The notes under the pieces were generated by a model, which worked only from the letters and a program-made list of their open reading frames with translations, ran no database searches and was not told the origin of the DNA. The translations under genes were made by a program, and so were the position numbers. A stretch of 64,000 nt of DNA from JAOZPE01 sp964601275. Lineage in GTDB: Bacteria; Krumholzibacteriota; Krumholzibacteriia; JAJRXK01. Numbering within the stretch: the stretch's first letter is position 1; each line of letters starts with the position of its first letter. This document shows, one piece after another, positions 24,885 through 33,246 of the stretch. The stretch spans positions 62,001 to 126,000 of the forward strand of contig CAZRMV010000010.1 in the NCBI GenBank assembly GCA_964601275.1. The letters run 5' to 3'.

Positions 24885-25699
24885 AGATCGCGCTGGTGCA
24901 GCAGTTCGCCTCGGACGACCCCGCCGCCAACCGTCAGAAGGGCCTGGAGGCAGCGCGCCGGGCCGCGGGCAGGGGCGCGGCGGTCATCGGCTTCGCCGAA
25001 CTCGCCTTCGATCGTTTCCATCCCCAGAAGCCAGCTTCGACAGACCCCCGCCAACTCGCCGAAACCATTCCCGGTCCCACCACCGAGGCCTTCTCCGCTC
25101 TTGCCCGGGAACTGGGAGTCGTCATCGTCCTGAATCTCTACGAACGCGATGGAGACCATGCCTATGACAGCTCACCGGTCCTCGATGCGGATGGGCGCAT
25201 CCTGGGGGTGACTCGCATGGTGCACATCACCGACTACGCGTGCTTCCACGAGCAGGACTACTACACTCCCGGAGACCGCGGCGCGCCCGTCTACGAGACC
25301 CGCCACGGCCGTATCGGCGTCGCAATCTGCTACGATCGCCATTACCCCGAGTACATGCGCGCCTTGGCGCTTCACGGCGCCGAGCTGGTCATGGTTCCCC
25401 AGGCGGGCGCGGTGGGGGAGTGGCCCGAGGGACTCTACGAGGCGGAGATGCGGGTGGCGGCGTTCCAGAACGGGTACTTCACCGCCCTCTGCAACCGGGT
25501 GGGAAGAGAAGAGTGTCTCACCTTCGCCGGAGAATCGTTCGTGTGCGACCCGGCGGGTCGGGTGGTGGCCCGGGCGGGCTCGGGAACCGACGAGATCCTC
25601 GTCTGCGAGATCGACCTGGCCGAATCGGAGAACTCCCACGCCCGCCGGCTCTTCCTCCGCGATCGTCGCCCCCGGCTCTATGGAGAATGGTTGGACTGA
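24881..25699 (+). CDS. nitrilase-superfamily carbon-nitrogen hydrolase, catalytic Lys position is Met
   Basis: 272 residues from a GTG that overlaps the upstream stop. The CN-hydrolase fold is clear: 'VIGFAELAFDRF' (Glu40), 'VVIVLNLYERDGD', 'HEQDYYTPGD', 'IGVAICYDRHYPE' (Cys150) and 'NRVGREECLTFAGESFV'. It is closest to N-carbamoylputrescine amidase/beta-ureidopropionase-like enzymes. In that family the catalytic Lys sits in 'RKxH'. The equivalent here is 'TRMVHI', with Met113 where Lys is expected, so the Glu-Lys-Cys triad appears incomplete. It may be a subfamily trait or an altered activity. Paired with the DUF1858 protein. Confidence 0.88.
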   Translation: MKIALVQQFASDDPAANRQKGLEAARRAAGRGAAVIGFAELAFDRFHPQKPASTDPRQLAETIPGPTTEAFSALARELGVVIVLNLYERDGDHAYDSSPVLDADGRILGVTRMVHITDYACFHEQDYYTPGDRGAPVYETRHGRIGVAICYDRHYPEYMRALALHGAELVMVPQAGAVGEWPEGLYEAEMRVAAFQNGYFTALCNRVGREECLTFAGESFVCDPAGRVVARAGSGTDEILVCEIDLAESENSHARRLFLRDRRPRLYGEWLD

Positions 25700-25749
25700 T
25701 CCCCCTGGGGTCTTGTTCTACCGGAGCCCCATCCCGGCCGTTGACGTTC

Positions 25750-26856
25750 TCAATCTCCACCCTTTCCGCCCGCGTGGCAACTGATGCAGGGCTGGTTGTA
25801 ACCGTGCTTCTGGGCGCGGTCCCAGTGGCACTTCACGCAAAGAGCTCGCTGGCTGGGGGTGGGATAGGGGTTGGGAATGGGATAGGACCCCGAGACCGCC
25901 CCGTCGTCCTGCAGGTAGATGACATTGGGATCCCAGCGGAGGGCGTGGGGAGCGCTCGTGGCATGAGCGCGGTGACAGGTCATGCAGGTGAGCTGGCTGG
26001 TGGCAGAGGCTCCCTCCGTCGAGGAAGTGGTTCGGTTGATGTCCTCCAAGGGAAGTTCGGGAATGTACGCGGTGGCGTAGGCCCCTCCGGTGGGGTCGTC
26101 CTCACCGTTGAAGAGATTGTAGTTGTCTCGCTGCTTGTTGCCCAGTGTCTTGCTGTCTGGATGGTCGAACGGTTGGGATTTGCTCTTGTGATAGGAGCCA
26201 TGGCAGTTTCCACACCAGAGCGACCAGCCTTCCTGGTAGGCGGTATGATGGACCACGCTCTCTCCCGCCCCGTCGAGCGCGATGCCTTGAGCCAGCGGTG
26301 CGTTCGTGGTGAAGATGAAACCATCCGGAGTTTCCTGTCCTTGTCCGTAGAGCATGCGGTAGTTGGTGTTGCCGTGGGGGTCATGACAGGAAGGGCAACC
26401 GAGTTCGCTGGAGGGGTAGGTTCCTCCCGGGGCGACATTGTTGTCGGGATCGGCGAACAAGCCGTAGCCCGGAGCCACGATGCTGTGTCCGGCATGGGCG
26501 CCGGAGACGGGGCCCCCTCCGCCCATACCGCCGCTTCCGTCGAAGATGTCGTCTTCCAACAGGAAGGTGAAGTTGCCGGCGCCTCGTTCCCGAGGTGGAT
26601 TCAGGGGATCATTGCCCAACACCGCCCCCGAGCTGGTGGCGTGGCAGCTCAGGCAGACCTCGCTGCCATTGGCGCCGCGTAGGAGCGCCTCTCCCGTCGG
26701 CCCGAAGGCCGGCACCATGCCGTCCTCGCTTTCGTGCATGATGTGGCAGCCGTTGCAGTGGGCCACTCCGCCTTCATGGAAGGCCGACGCGGCGGGGACA
26801 ACGAGGAGGTTTCCCAGGAAGAAGAGCGGGATCACCCGGGCCAGTTGCTTGAACAT
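25750..26856 (-). CDS. exported seven-haem c-type cytochrome
   Basis: 368 residues from the ATG at 26856. Signal peptide about 1-26 ('VIPLFFLGNLLVVPAASA'). Seven CxxCH haem-attachment motifs occur in order: CNGCH, CLSCH, CPSCH, CGNCH, CMTCH, CVKCH and CISCH. Several are followed by patterns such as 'CHDPHGN' that are typical of doubled-CxxCH multihaem proteins. Long Gly/Pro/Asn-rich loops separate the motifs. It is likely a periplasmic or surface electron carrier. No oxidase or reductase partner is adjacent; a second multihaem cytochrome lies at 50993-52489. A possible minus-strand promoter (TTGATC...TAAGAA) lies upstream. Confidence 0.88.
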   Translation of the reverse strand: MFKQLARVIPLFFLGNLLVVPAASAFHEGGVAHCNGCHIMHESEDGMVPAFGPTGEALLRGANGSEVCLSCHATSSGAVLGNDPLNPPRERGAGNFTFLLEDDIFDGSGGMGGGGPVSGAHAGHSIVAPGYGLFADPDNNVAPGGTYPSSELGCPSCHDPHGNTNYRMLYGQGQETPDGFIFTTNAPLAQGIALDGAGESVVHHTAYQEGWSLWCGNCHGSYHKSKSQPFDHPDSKTLGNKQRDNYNLFNGEDDPTGGAYATAYIPELPLEDINRTTSSTEGASATSQLTCMTCHRAHATSAPHALRWDPNVIYLQDDGAVSGSYPIPNPYPTPSQRALCVKCHWDRAQKHGYNQPCISCHAGGKGGD

Positions 26857-27095
26857 GGTGGTTCCAGTGGTCGAAGGTGAAGGTCCGTTCGTGACCTGAA
26901 CTCGGCGCAATGCCGGAGCGTTCTTACCAGGGCTCGAGAGCCTGGATCAAGAATAGAGGACCCCGCGCACCGGTTCAAGTGGACTCGGCGAGAAGGTCGC
27001 GATTTGTTCCGCGGCATTCGGGGGTGTCGGAGGGTCGGATCGTGGATAATATGGCAGTGGAATGGAGGGTGTTCCCGTTCGATGGAGGGCCGGTC

Positions 27096-27509
27096 ATGCG
27101 CGATACCATCCCGATCTCGACCTCGACGCGTGAAGAATTGGTCGATATCACCGAGGCGGTCCAGGACATCGTCGCCAAGAGCGGCGTTCTCGACGGGCTG
27201 GTGAATGTCTACGCCCACGGATCCACCGGGGCGGTGATGATCCAGGAGAACTGGGACGACTCGGTGCAGACCGACGTGGTGAATCTGTTGAAGAAGATGA
27301 TTCCCCGAGGGGTGTGGTTGCATGATGCACAGGATGGCAACGGCGACGCGCATCTGAAAGCGGGTCTGGTCGGCCCATCCGAGACGATTCCGTTGATCGG
27401 AGGCCGGCTGGGACTGTCGCGGTGGCAGAACATCTTCTTCTGCGAATTCGACGGACCCCGACCACGCCGGGAGATCGTGGTGACGGTGATCCGCGACCCG
27501 GCTGGATGA
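27096..27509 (+). CDS. yjbQ: YjbQ/UPF0047 family protein
   Basis: 137 residues. The ATG at 27096 is chosen because GGAGG sits 7 bases upstream and the length matches the family; an in-frame ATG at 27051 would add 15 residues. Signatures are 'VNVYAHGSTGAVMIQEN', 'WLHDAQDGNGDAHLKAGL' and 'ETIPLIGGRLGLSRWQNI', with conserved His/Asp residues forming a metal site. Members have weak thiamine phosphate synthase activity in E. coli tests, but the physiological role is unclear. An AT-rich -10-like GATAAT lies at 27045-27050. The gene is convergent with the PepSY protein. Confidence 0.9.
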   Translation: MRDTIPISTSTREELVDITEAVQDIVAKSGVLDGLVNVYAHGSTGAVMIQENWDDSVQTDVVNLLKKMIPRGVWLHDAQDGNGDAHLKAGLVGPSETIPLIGGRLGLSRWQNIFFCEFDGPRPRREIVVTVIRDPAG

Positions 27510-27569
27510 TCGGTCCGGAGACCCTCGTTGGGGTGCAACCCGGCGGGAGGACCCCGCGGGCGGAACACC

Positions 27570-28316
27570 CTAGGGGCGACTTCCGCGATGCTTCCGGTTC
27601 CGGCGGGTCTTCGCCCACAGCAGGTAACCTGAGAGGACCACCAGCAACCCGAAGGCCGACAGCGCGCGTAGCAGGGGGTTGTTGATATCGTCCCGCCCGC
27701 GGTAGTCCATGGTGTGCAGCATCCAGAGGAAATCGAAGATCCGCCAACTCCGAGTCCGCAGGGTGACCACCTGTCCCTCCCGGGCGGCGACGTAGACGTG
27801 GGCTCTCGACCCGTGGTCGAAGGAGATCTGCCAGGCCGGAAGGGGACCGTCGCGGTATTCGTGCCCGGGGCCCACGTCGGACTCTTCGAGACGACGCACC
27901 CGGGCGACCTTCGCCTCGGGCTTGAAGGCGGCGCGGGCGAGGGCGATGGCTTCCTCCCGGTCCAGTTCGCCCCGGATGCTTCCGGTGGACACGTCGGCAA
28001 GGAGGGTTTGCCGGGTCTGCTCGTCGTCGATCCAGCGGAGACGGTAGTAGACCCGGTCCAGGATCTCGACCGCCTCGATCGACCTCAACTGGCGCGGTCT
28101 GATCAGTCCCCCGCCTGCGAAGTCGATGGCGTCGGGGGAGACCCACCCGGGCTGGAAAGGGATCGGCTCCGGCTCATTGCGCAGGTGATCTCCATGGATC
28201 TCGTCCAGGTCGGTCCAGGCGAAGTAGATGCCACTGGCGGTCCACAGGAGGAGCTGGAGGCCGATGACCACGGCGACCAGGCGGTGGAAGCGGCGGAAAC
28301 GGAAGACGGGGATCAA
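27570..28316 (-). CDS. PepSY-type membrane protein
   Basis: About 248 residues from a TTG at 28316 with a GGAGG 8 bases upstream. An N-terminal helix (about 14-33, 'LVAVVIGLQLLLWTASGIYF') and a C-terminal helix (about 215-235, 'LSAFGLLVVLSGYLLWA') enclose a periplasmic region with two PepSY-like units ('EAIALARAAFKPEAKVARV' and 'WQISFDHGSRAHVYV'). The C-terminal part 'FLWMLHTMDYRGRDDINNP' is typical of PepSY-associated membrane proteins linked to iron reductase or siderophore uptake. No iron-uptake gene is adjacent, so the role is undefined. Confidence 0.8.
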   Translation of the reverse strand: MIPVFRFRRFHRLVAVVIGLQLLLWTASGIYFAWTDLDEIHGDHLRNEPEPIPFQPGWVSPDAIDFAGGGLIRPRQLRSIEAVEILDRVYYRLRWIDDEQTRQTLLADVSTGSIRGELDREEAIALARAAFKPEAKVARVRRLEESDVGPGHEYRDGPLPAWQISFDHGSRAHVYVAAREGQVVTLRTRSWRIFDFLWMLHTMDYRGRDDINNPLLRALSAFGLLVVLSGYLLWAKTRRNRKHRGSRP

Positions 28317-28485
28317 GTGTCCAACCTCCGTGGGGAACGGTCGCCCGTACCGGGGATCGCGTCGCGGGCCGGCAGGGTCCAAGGTGGTCGAGATCTAGCA
28401 GAAATCGAGCGTGCCCACCAGGGGCGAAGAACTCGAGCGGGAAAGGGAAGAAAACGGGGGAACCGCGGCGATCGGTGGGCGGGGC

Positions 28486-28860
28486 CTAGGTGGGCATCGG
28501 GGCGATTGCCGGGGACTTTCCCGGCGCGTCGTCTTCGACCTCAGCTCGTGTCGCTGCCGTCTCGCACCGGAGGATGTGTCTGCCGATCTCGACGACCGTC
28601 CCGTCACTGAGAGGTGCTTCTTGGCAGGAAACGCCATCGACCCGCAACCCATTGCGACTCTCCAGGTCGCGAATCACCGGTCCGTCGGGCCCCATCTCGA
28701 TCCGGGCGTGATGGCGGGAGATGGTCAGGTTCTCGAGGACGATCTCGTTGTCGGTCGCGCGGCCGATTTCCAGGGGGCGTTCGTCGAGGGTCCAGCGGCC
28801 GAGTTCTCGATCGTTCAGATGCAGCCGGATGATGTAGGATGGTTGCGTGCTGCTTCTCAT
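28486..28860 (-). CDS. FHA-domain protein
   Basis: 124 residues from the ATG at 28860 with GGAGGGG before it. Nearly the whole protein is one forkhead-associated domain: 'RPLEIGRATDNEIVL' (phosphothreonine-binding Arg), 'LTISRHHARIEM' (Ser, His) and 'DLESRNGLRVDG' (Asn-Gly). It should bind phosphothreonine peptides, so a Ser/Thr kinase probably exists elsewhere in the genome. The C-terminal 20 residues are Ala/Pro-rich. It lies 170 bp upstream of the PepSY gene on the same strand; no kinase or phosphatase is adjacent. Confidence 0.9.
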   Translation of the reverse strand: MRSSTQPSYIIRLHLNDRELGRWTLDERPLEIGRATDNEIVLENLTISRHHARIEMGPDGPVIRDLESRNGLRVDGVSCQEAPLSDGTVVEIGRHILRCETAATRAEVEDDAPGKSPAIAPMPT

Positions 28861-29005
28861 GGCTTCCCCTCCCGAAATGTCTTCGGGCTTCCCGATTGGA
28901 GATTGCAAGAAGCAAGCCACGCGTGTATATCACGGGCGGCTGCAAGGTGGCGGTCAGGCCGCCCTGGCACCATACTCTCACGGGTATCGGGCCCCGGGAA
29001 ATCGC

Positions 29006-29082
29006 GCGCCCGTAGCTCAGCCGGATAGAGCATCGGACTTCTAATCCGACGGTCGCAGGTTCGAATCCTGCCGGGCGCGCCA
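29006..29082 (+). tRNA. tRNA-Arg (anticodon TCT)
   Basis: 77 nt with acceptor stem GCGCCCG/CGGGCGC, G discriminator and encoded CCA. The anticodon loop TTCTAAT gives TCT, and the T-loop is TTCGAAT. Confidence 0.96.
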
Positions 29083-29133
29083 CACAACCCGGACCGTCAG
29101 GACCAGCCATTGGTGGATCGCGGAGGACACCCT

Positions 29134-32100
29134 TCACTTGAGCAAGGTCAAGCGCTGACTCTGCTCGATCCCCGGCGCGGACAGGCGCACCAGGTAGATG
29201 CCGGACGCGACCGCCCGCCCACGGTCGTCCCGTCCGTTCCAGTTTCGCTGATACCTCCCGGATTCCATCTCCACTCCAGCAATCAATGTCTTCACCCGGC
29301 GTCCCCGGAGATCGTAGATCGCCAGATCCACCTGCCCCGGTATCCGCAGGTCGAAGCGGAGGACGGTGTGTGGATTGAAGGGGTTGGGGTAGGGAGGGTG
29401 CAACCGGCTCTGGGCGGGACGGTGGCTGCGGGTGAGACCCACGGTGAACACGTCCGGGGCGGTCACCCCGTCCCCGAGTGTCACGTCGTAGAGGTAACCG
29501 ATTTCCTCCACCTCGAGGGTCGCCGTCTCGGGGGTCGACTGGTTCAGGATGGTGAGGCTGAAGGATGGGGCCGCCGCACCCGAGGACGGAGGGATGTCCA
29601 AGGCCTGGTCGGTGGCCAGGTTGGCCGTCCAGGTGGAGCCGGTCGGATCGGTGGCGGTGACCAACAACGACACGGTCATGCTGTCCCGGTTGACGATGTG
29701 GAAGCCGTAGTGCTGCTGGTAGGGTTGGATCCCTACGGTTCGCGAGGCGCCCGGCGGAATCACGAATTCGCTGATCCGGGTGACGATTTGTCCGACGGAG
29801 GCGGTTGGATTCTGGTAGTTGCGCCGCAACAGATCGATCTGGATGGTGAGGTCGCTCGTCTCTTCCTCGGCGGTACCGGTGATCACCATGCCCACCGGGG
29901 GATCGCCGCTGTAACTCGATGCGTCGGTCAGGGTGCCCCATGGAGTTTGCGGTGGATCCGGATTGGGAAGCACCAGGTCATTCACGGCATCGCATTCGTT
30001 GGCCGCGGCGGCGAGCAAGGCGGCCCCGGTGCAGGTATTGCAGACCCGTTTCACTCCTTCCAACGGTTCGTCTCCACGCCAGAAACCGAAGGCGCTGGCC
30101 GCGGTGTAGCCCGAGCTCGGTAGCGGCGCCTTGCAATTGAAGACTCCGGTGGCAAGCGCCCCGGGGGTGTCGCCGCCCTTGTTGCCGTTCGCGCTGGAGA
30201 GGTTCTTCCGGACGTTGTCCACGAAGCCGTTGTAGAAGACGGTCTGGATGGGATCGGGGGAGAGGATGAATCCTCCCCATTGGCCGGCGGGGAGGTTGCG
30301 TTGGACCATCCAGGGCGAGGTGCTCACGATCTCGCGCACGCAGGAGTTCTGGATGTTGTTCCACACAAACAGGGCGAAGTCGTAGGCGGTGACATAGTGA
30401 TCGCCCGCGTCGATGCCCGCCGCGTTGGTGAAGCTGGTGCTGGAACTCATCCCGAGCTGGGCGGCCCGGTTCTCCATGGTCTGGGCGAAGGAAGGCGAGG
30501 TGCCCTCCCAGCCATTCCACTGGTTGCCCTCTCCGCTCATGATGGCGCCCAACATCATGGCCGCGTCATTGCCCGAGACGGTCATCATCACCTTCAGGAG
30601 ATCGCGGAAGGTCATGCTCTCCCCGGTGTACAGGGGCACCTGGGATCCTCCCACCTGGGTGGCGACCCACTGGGGAACGAAAAAGACCTGGTCGGGATCC
30701 TGTCCATTGGCGATGGCCTCGCAGGCGAGAAGCAGGGTCATCGTCTTGGTCGTGCTTGCCGGTCGAAGGCGCTGCCAGGCGCGCTTCGCATAGACCAGGT
30801 CACCCTCGCAATCGAGAGCAGCCGACGAACGGTGGGGCCGACCCACGGGTTGACGCCAGGGAGCGTAGATGTAGACCTGCCCGGCCCCATAGGCGGTGGT
30901 AGCTGAACCGTCGTAGTACTCGTAGTCGGCGTCGGGGGCGCCGACGCACAGTGCACTGGATCCATTGCCGTCGAAATCGCCCATCGCCAATGACCAGCCC
31001 AGGTGGTCGTTGGCGTTGACATGGTCGTTGAAGTCGATACTGGTCAGGAGGGCAGTCGAGCTGAATCCGTTCTGTCCTCCCATCAACAAGCCGACACTGC
31101 CCGTGCTCGATTCCACGCCGAGGTAGGCGCTCTCCTGGACGTTGTTGTCCGGACCCCCGAAGGCAAGGTCATCGTAGCCGTCGCCGTCGTGATCGCCCGA
31201 GGCGATGGACCAGCCGAAGTGGTCGTTGGCTTCACGATTGGAGATGCTGCTGGAGGGTTCACGGAAAAGACTCCATCCGGGCTGGGGAGCGCGAGTGGAG
31301 TCGGCATAGCTGATCGAGACAACGCCCCCGGCCGCGTAGTACATTCCGTAATCCAGGTAGGGAAGGCCCGCCGCGAAGGACATCCCCGAACCGCGGTCGG
31401 TGAAATGGCCCACGGTCAAGGCCCACCCGAGACGTGCTCCCTGCGCGGGAATGAGGCCTTGATTCAATGGATGGGTGTGATCGACCTGCCAGGCATCGAT
31501 CGTGGTGAGCCCTCCCGGGCTGCCGTACACCACGTAGACCCTTCCCGCCTCGGTGACCGCGCCCACGTCGGTCATCGGCGCGCCGATGACGACATCGTCA
31601 TAGCCATCGAGATCGAGATCGCCGCTGCCGATGGAATAGCCGAACCATCCGCCGGCCGCCGCGCTGTAGCCGAAGCTGGCCGGAGTGATCACCTGCCGGC
31701 CCGCCGGGTCGAGGCCGCCGCTGCTGCCCGGAATCATGACGACCATCCCGGTGTTGCCGTCTTCTCCAATGGCACCGACCAACAGGTCGTCGTAACCGTC
31801 GCCATTGATGTCACCTGTGGCCCGCGACCAGCCGAAGAGGTCGTTGGCTTCATCCAGCAGGGAGAGGCCGGACTGGTAGAAGAGCGCCGATGGAGCGTTC
31901 TGGACCCCCTGGGTCCAGCCATCGTAGATCCAGACGCCGCCCGTGTTTGTCGTTCCGAGGTAGTCTTCGGACGGCGCCCCGATCGCCAGATCGTCGAGAC
32001 CATCCCCGTTGAAATCGCCGGCGGCGAGCGCGTTGCCATAGCGAACCGAGGGGTCGAGGGGTTCTCCACGGCTCAATTCCGCCTGGGAAGGCCGGGTCAG

Positions 32101-32376
32101 TCCGAAGGGGCCACCGAGATTCACGTGGACGACCCCGTGGTTGTTGAGTTGATCCAGGCTGTTGGACTCCTGGGGAGTCCCGGTGGCAAGGTCGTCGTAA
32201 CCGTCGCCGTTGAAATCGCCGACCGCGAGGGCGTAGCCGAAACGGTCGCCGGGTTCAGGGTGACCGGAGGTCTCGGTTCCCTGGCGGAGAAGTGCGAGGT
32301 AGGCGTGGGCGGCAGAGGCGCTCAGGACGAGGGAGAGCAGAACCATGACCATGCCGCGGCAACCGCTGCCATGCAT
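29134..32376 (-). CDS. secreted fusion of seven-blade FG-GAP propeller, S11 D-Ala-D-Ala carboxypeptidase-like domain and FlgD-like C-terminal module
   Basis: 1080 residues from the ATG at 32376, with a signal peptide in the first 26. Residues about 40-500 contain seven FG-GAP repeats, each with a 'GDFNGDGYDDL'-type calcium loop, two of them degenerate ('GHFTDRGSG', 'GDFDGNGSS'). This is enough for one seven-bladed propeller. A serine peptidase S11/DacA-like domain follows: 'PASTTKTMTLLL' (SxxK at 541-544), 'TVSGNDAAMML' (SxN at 601-603) and 'NGNKGGDTPG' (K733, KTG replaced by KGG). The last 80 residues are an FlgD-like Ig module with 'YPNPFNPHTVLRFDL' and 'YDLRGRRVKTL', used as a sorting or stalk domain in FCB-type bacteria. 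It probably acts on peptidoglycan or a surface peptide outside the inner membrane. Confidence 0.85.
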   Translation of the reverse strand: MHGSGCRGMVMVLLSLVLSASAAHAYLALLRQGTETSGHPEPGDRFGYALAVGDFNGDGYDDLATGTPQESNSLDQLNNHGVVHVNLGGPFGLTRPSQAELSRGEPLDPSVRYGNALAAGDFNGDGLDDLAIGAPSEDYLGTTNTGGVWIYDGWTQGVQNAPSALFYQSGLSLLDEANDLFGWSRATGDINGDGYDDLLVGAIGEDGNTGMVVMIPGSSGGLDPAGRQVITPASFGYSAAAGGWFGYSIGSGDLDLDGYDDVVIGAPMTDVGAVTEAGRVYVVYGSPGGLTTIDAWQVDHTHPLNQGLIPAQGARLGWALTVGHFTDRGSGMSFAAGLPYLDYGMYYAAGGVVSISYADSTRAPQPGWSLFREPSSSISNREANDHFGWSIASGDHDGDGYDDLAFGGPDNNVQESAYLGVESSTGSVGLLMGGQNGFSSTALLTSIDFNDHVNANDHLGWSLAMGDFDGNGSSALCVGAPDADYEYYDGSATTAYGAGQVYIYAPWRQPVGRPHRSSAALDCEGDLVYAKRAWQRLRPASTTKTMTLLLACEAIANGQDPDQVFFVPQWVATQVGGSQVPLYTGESMTFRDLLKVMMTVSGNDAAMMLGAIMSGEGNQWNGWEGTSPSFAQTMENRAAQLGMSSSTSFTNAAGIDAGDHYVTAYDFALFVWNNIQNSCVREIVSTSPWMVQRNLPAGQWGGFILSPDPIQTVFYNGFVDNVRKNLSSANGNKGGDTPGALATGVFNCKAPLPSSGYTAASAFGFWRGDEPLEGVKRVCNTCTGAALLAAAANECDAVNDLVLPNPDPPQTPWGTLTDASSYSGDPPVGMVITGTAEEETSDLTIQIDLLRRNYQNPTASVGQIVTRISEFVIPPGASRTVGIQPYQQHYGFHIVNRDSMTVSLLVTATDPTGSTWTANLATDQALDIPPSSGAAAPSFSLTILNQSTPETATLEVEEIGYLYDVTLGDGVTAPDVFTVGLTRSHRPAQSRLHPPYPNPFNPHTVLRFDLRIPGQVDLAIYDLRGRRVKTLIAGVEMESGRYQRNWNGRDDRGRAVASGIYLVRLSAPGIEQSQRLTLLK

Positions 32377-32629
32377 CGTAGAACCTTCGGCAGTGGGGGA
32401 AGCAGGGCACAATGGAGGGACCCCATCATTCTCCGATACTCCCTGCGCCGTGGCAAGTCATTGGCATTTCAGGACGTACAGACCTTCAGGCCATCCACTC
32501 GGAATCGATGCTCCCGCGACCGGTCGCCGGGTTCCTGGCCTCTTTCGGTTTCCGGCCGATGGGGGTATCATGGGCCGTCCTCGCCTCGAATTTCCAGTCA
32601 ACCCCTCAACCCGGAGTCGAGCTTCTCCC

Positions 32630-33223
32630 ATGGCCAAGTCGCAATTGAAGGTTCTCGCGGTTGTCGGAAGCCTGCGCGATCGATCGGCGAGCCGGGTGGC
32701 GATCCGACATCTCACCCAGCGGCTCCAGGAAGAGGGCTGTTCGGTCGATCTGCTCGATCTTCGTGACGAACCGCTCCAGATGTACAACCCGGATACCAGC
32801 CCCTCCACCCCGGAATTCAAGTCGTTGCAGGAACGGGTGCGACGGGCCGATGTCTTCCTGCTGGCGACGCCCGACTACCACGGCAGCGTGAGTGGGGTCC
32901 TGAAGAACTTCCTCGATCACTTCTGGCGCGAGTTCACCGGGAAACTCTTCGGCACGGTCGTCGCCTCGCACGAGAAGGGACTCACCACCACCGACCAGTT
33001 GCGCACCATCGCACGCCAGTGCTACGCGTGGACCTTGCCCTACGGAATCTCCCTTCTCGATGGGGAGGATGTGAAGGACGGTAAGCTCGTCAGCGATCAT
33101 CTGACCGGGCGCCTGGAGATGATGGTCCATGATGTGGTGGCCTACGGAAGTGTTCTGGCGCGGCAGAGGGAAGCCGATCTGAAGGGAAGTTCTCCCGGTT
33201 TCCTAGCGCGCCTGCGGCCTTGA
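32630..33223 (+). CDS. NADPH-dependent FMN reductase
   Basis: 197 residues from the ATG at 32630; the nearest SD-like GGAG is 14 bases away, so the start is less certain and an ATG at 32570 is possible. The flavodoxin-like fold shows 'LAVVGSLRDRSASRVAI' (FMN phosphate loop), 'DLRDEPLQMYNPD' and 'LLATPDYHGSVSGVLKNFLD', the family signature. Such proteins reduce FMN, quinones or chromate with NADPH. It diverges from the large FG-GAP fusion gene and stands apart from an operon. Confidence 0.88.
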   Translation: MAKSQLKVLAVVGSLRDRSASRVAIRHLTQRLQEEGCSVDLLDLRDEPLQMYNPDTSPSTPEFKSLQERVRRADVFLLATPDYHGSVSGVLKNFLDHFWREFTGKLFGTVVASHEKGLTTTDQLRTIARQCYAWTLPYGISLLDGEDVKDGKLVSDHLTGRLEMMVHDVVAYGSVLARQREADLKGSSPGFLARLRP

Positions 33224-33246
33224 TTGCCGCGCGGCGGCGGATCGAT

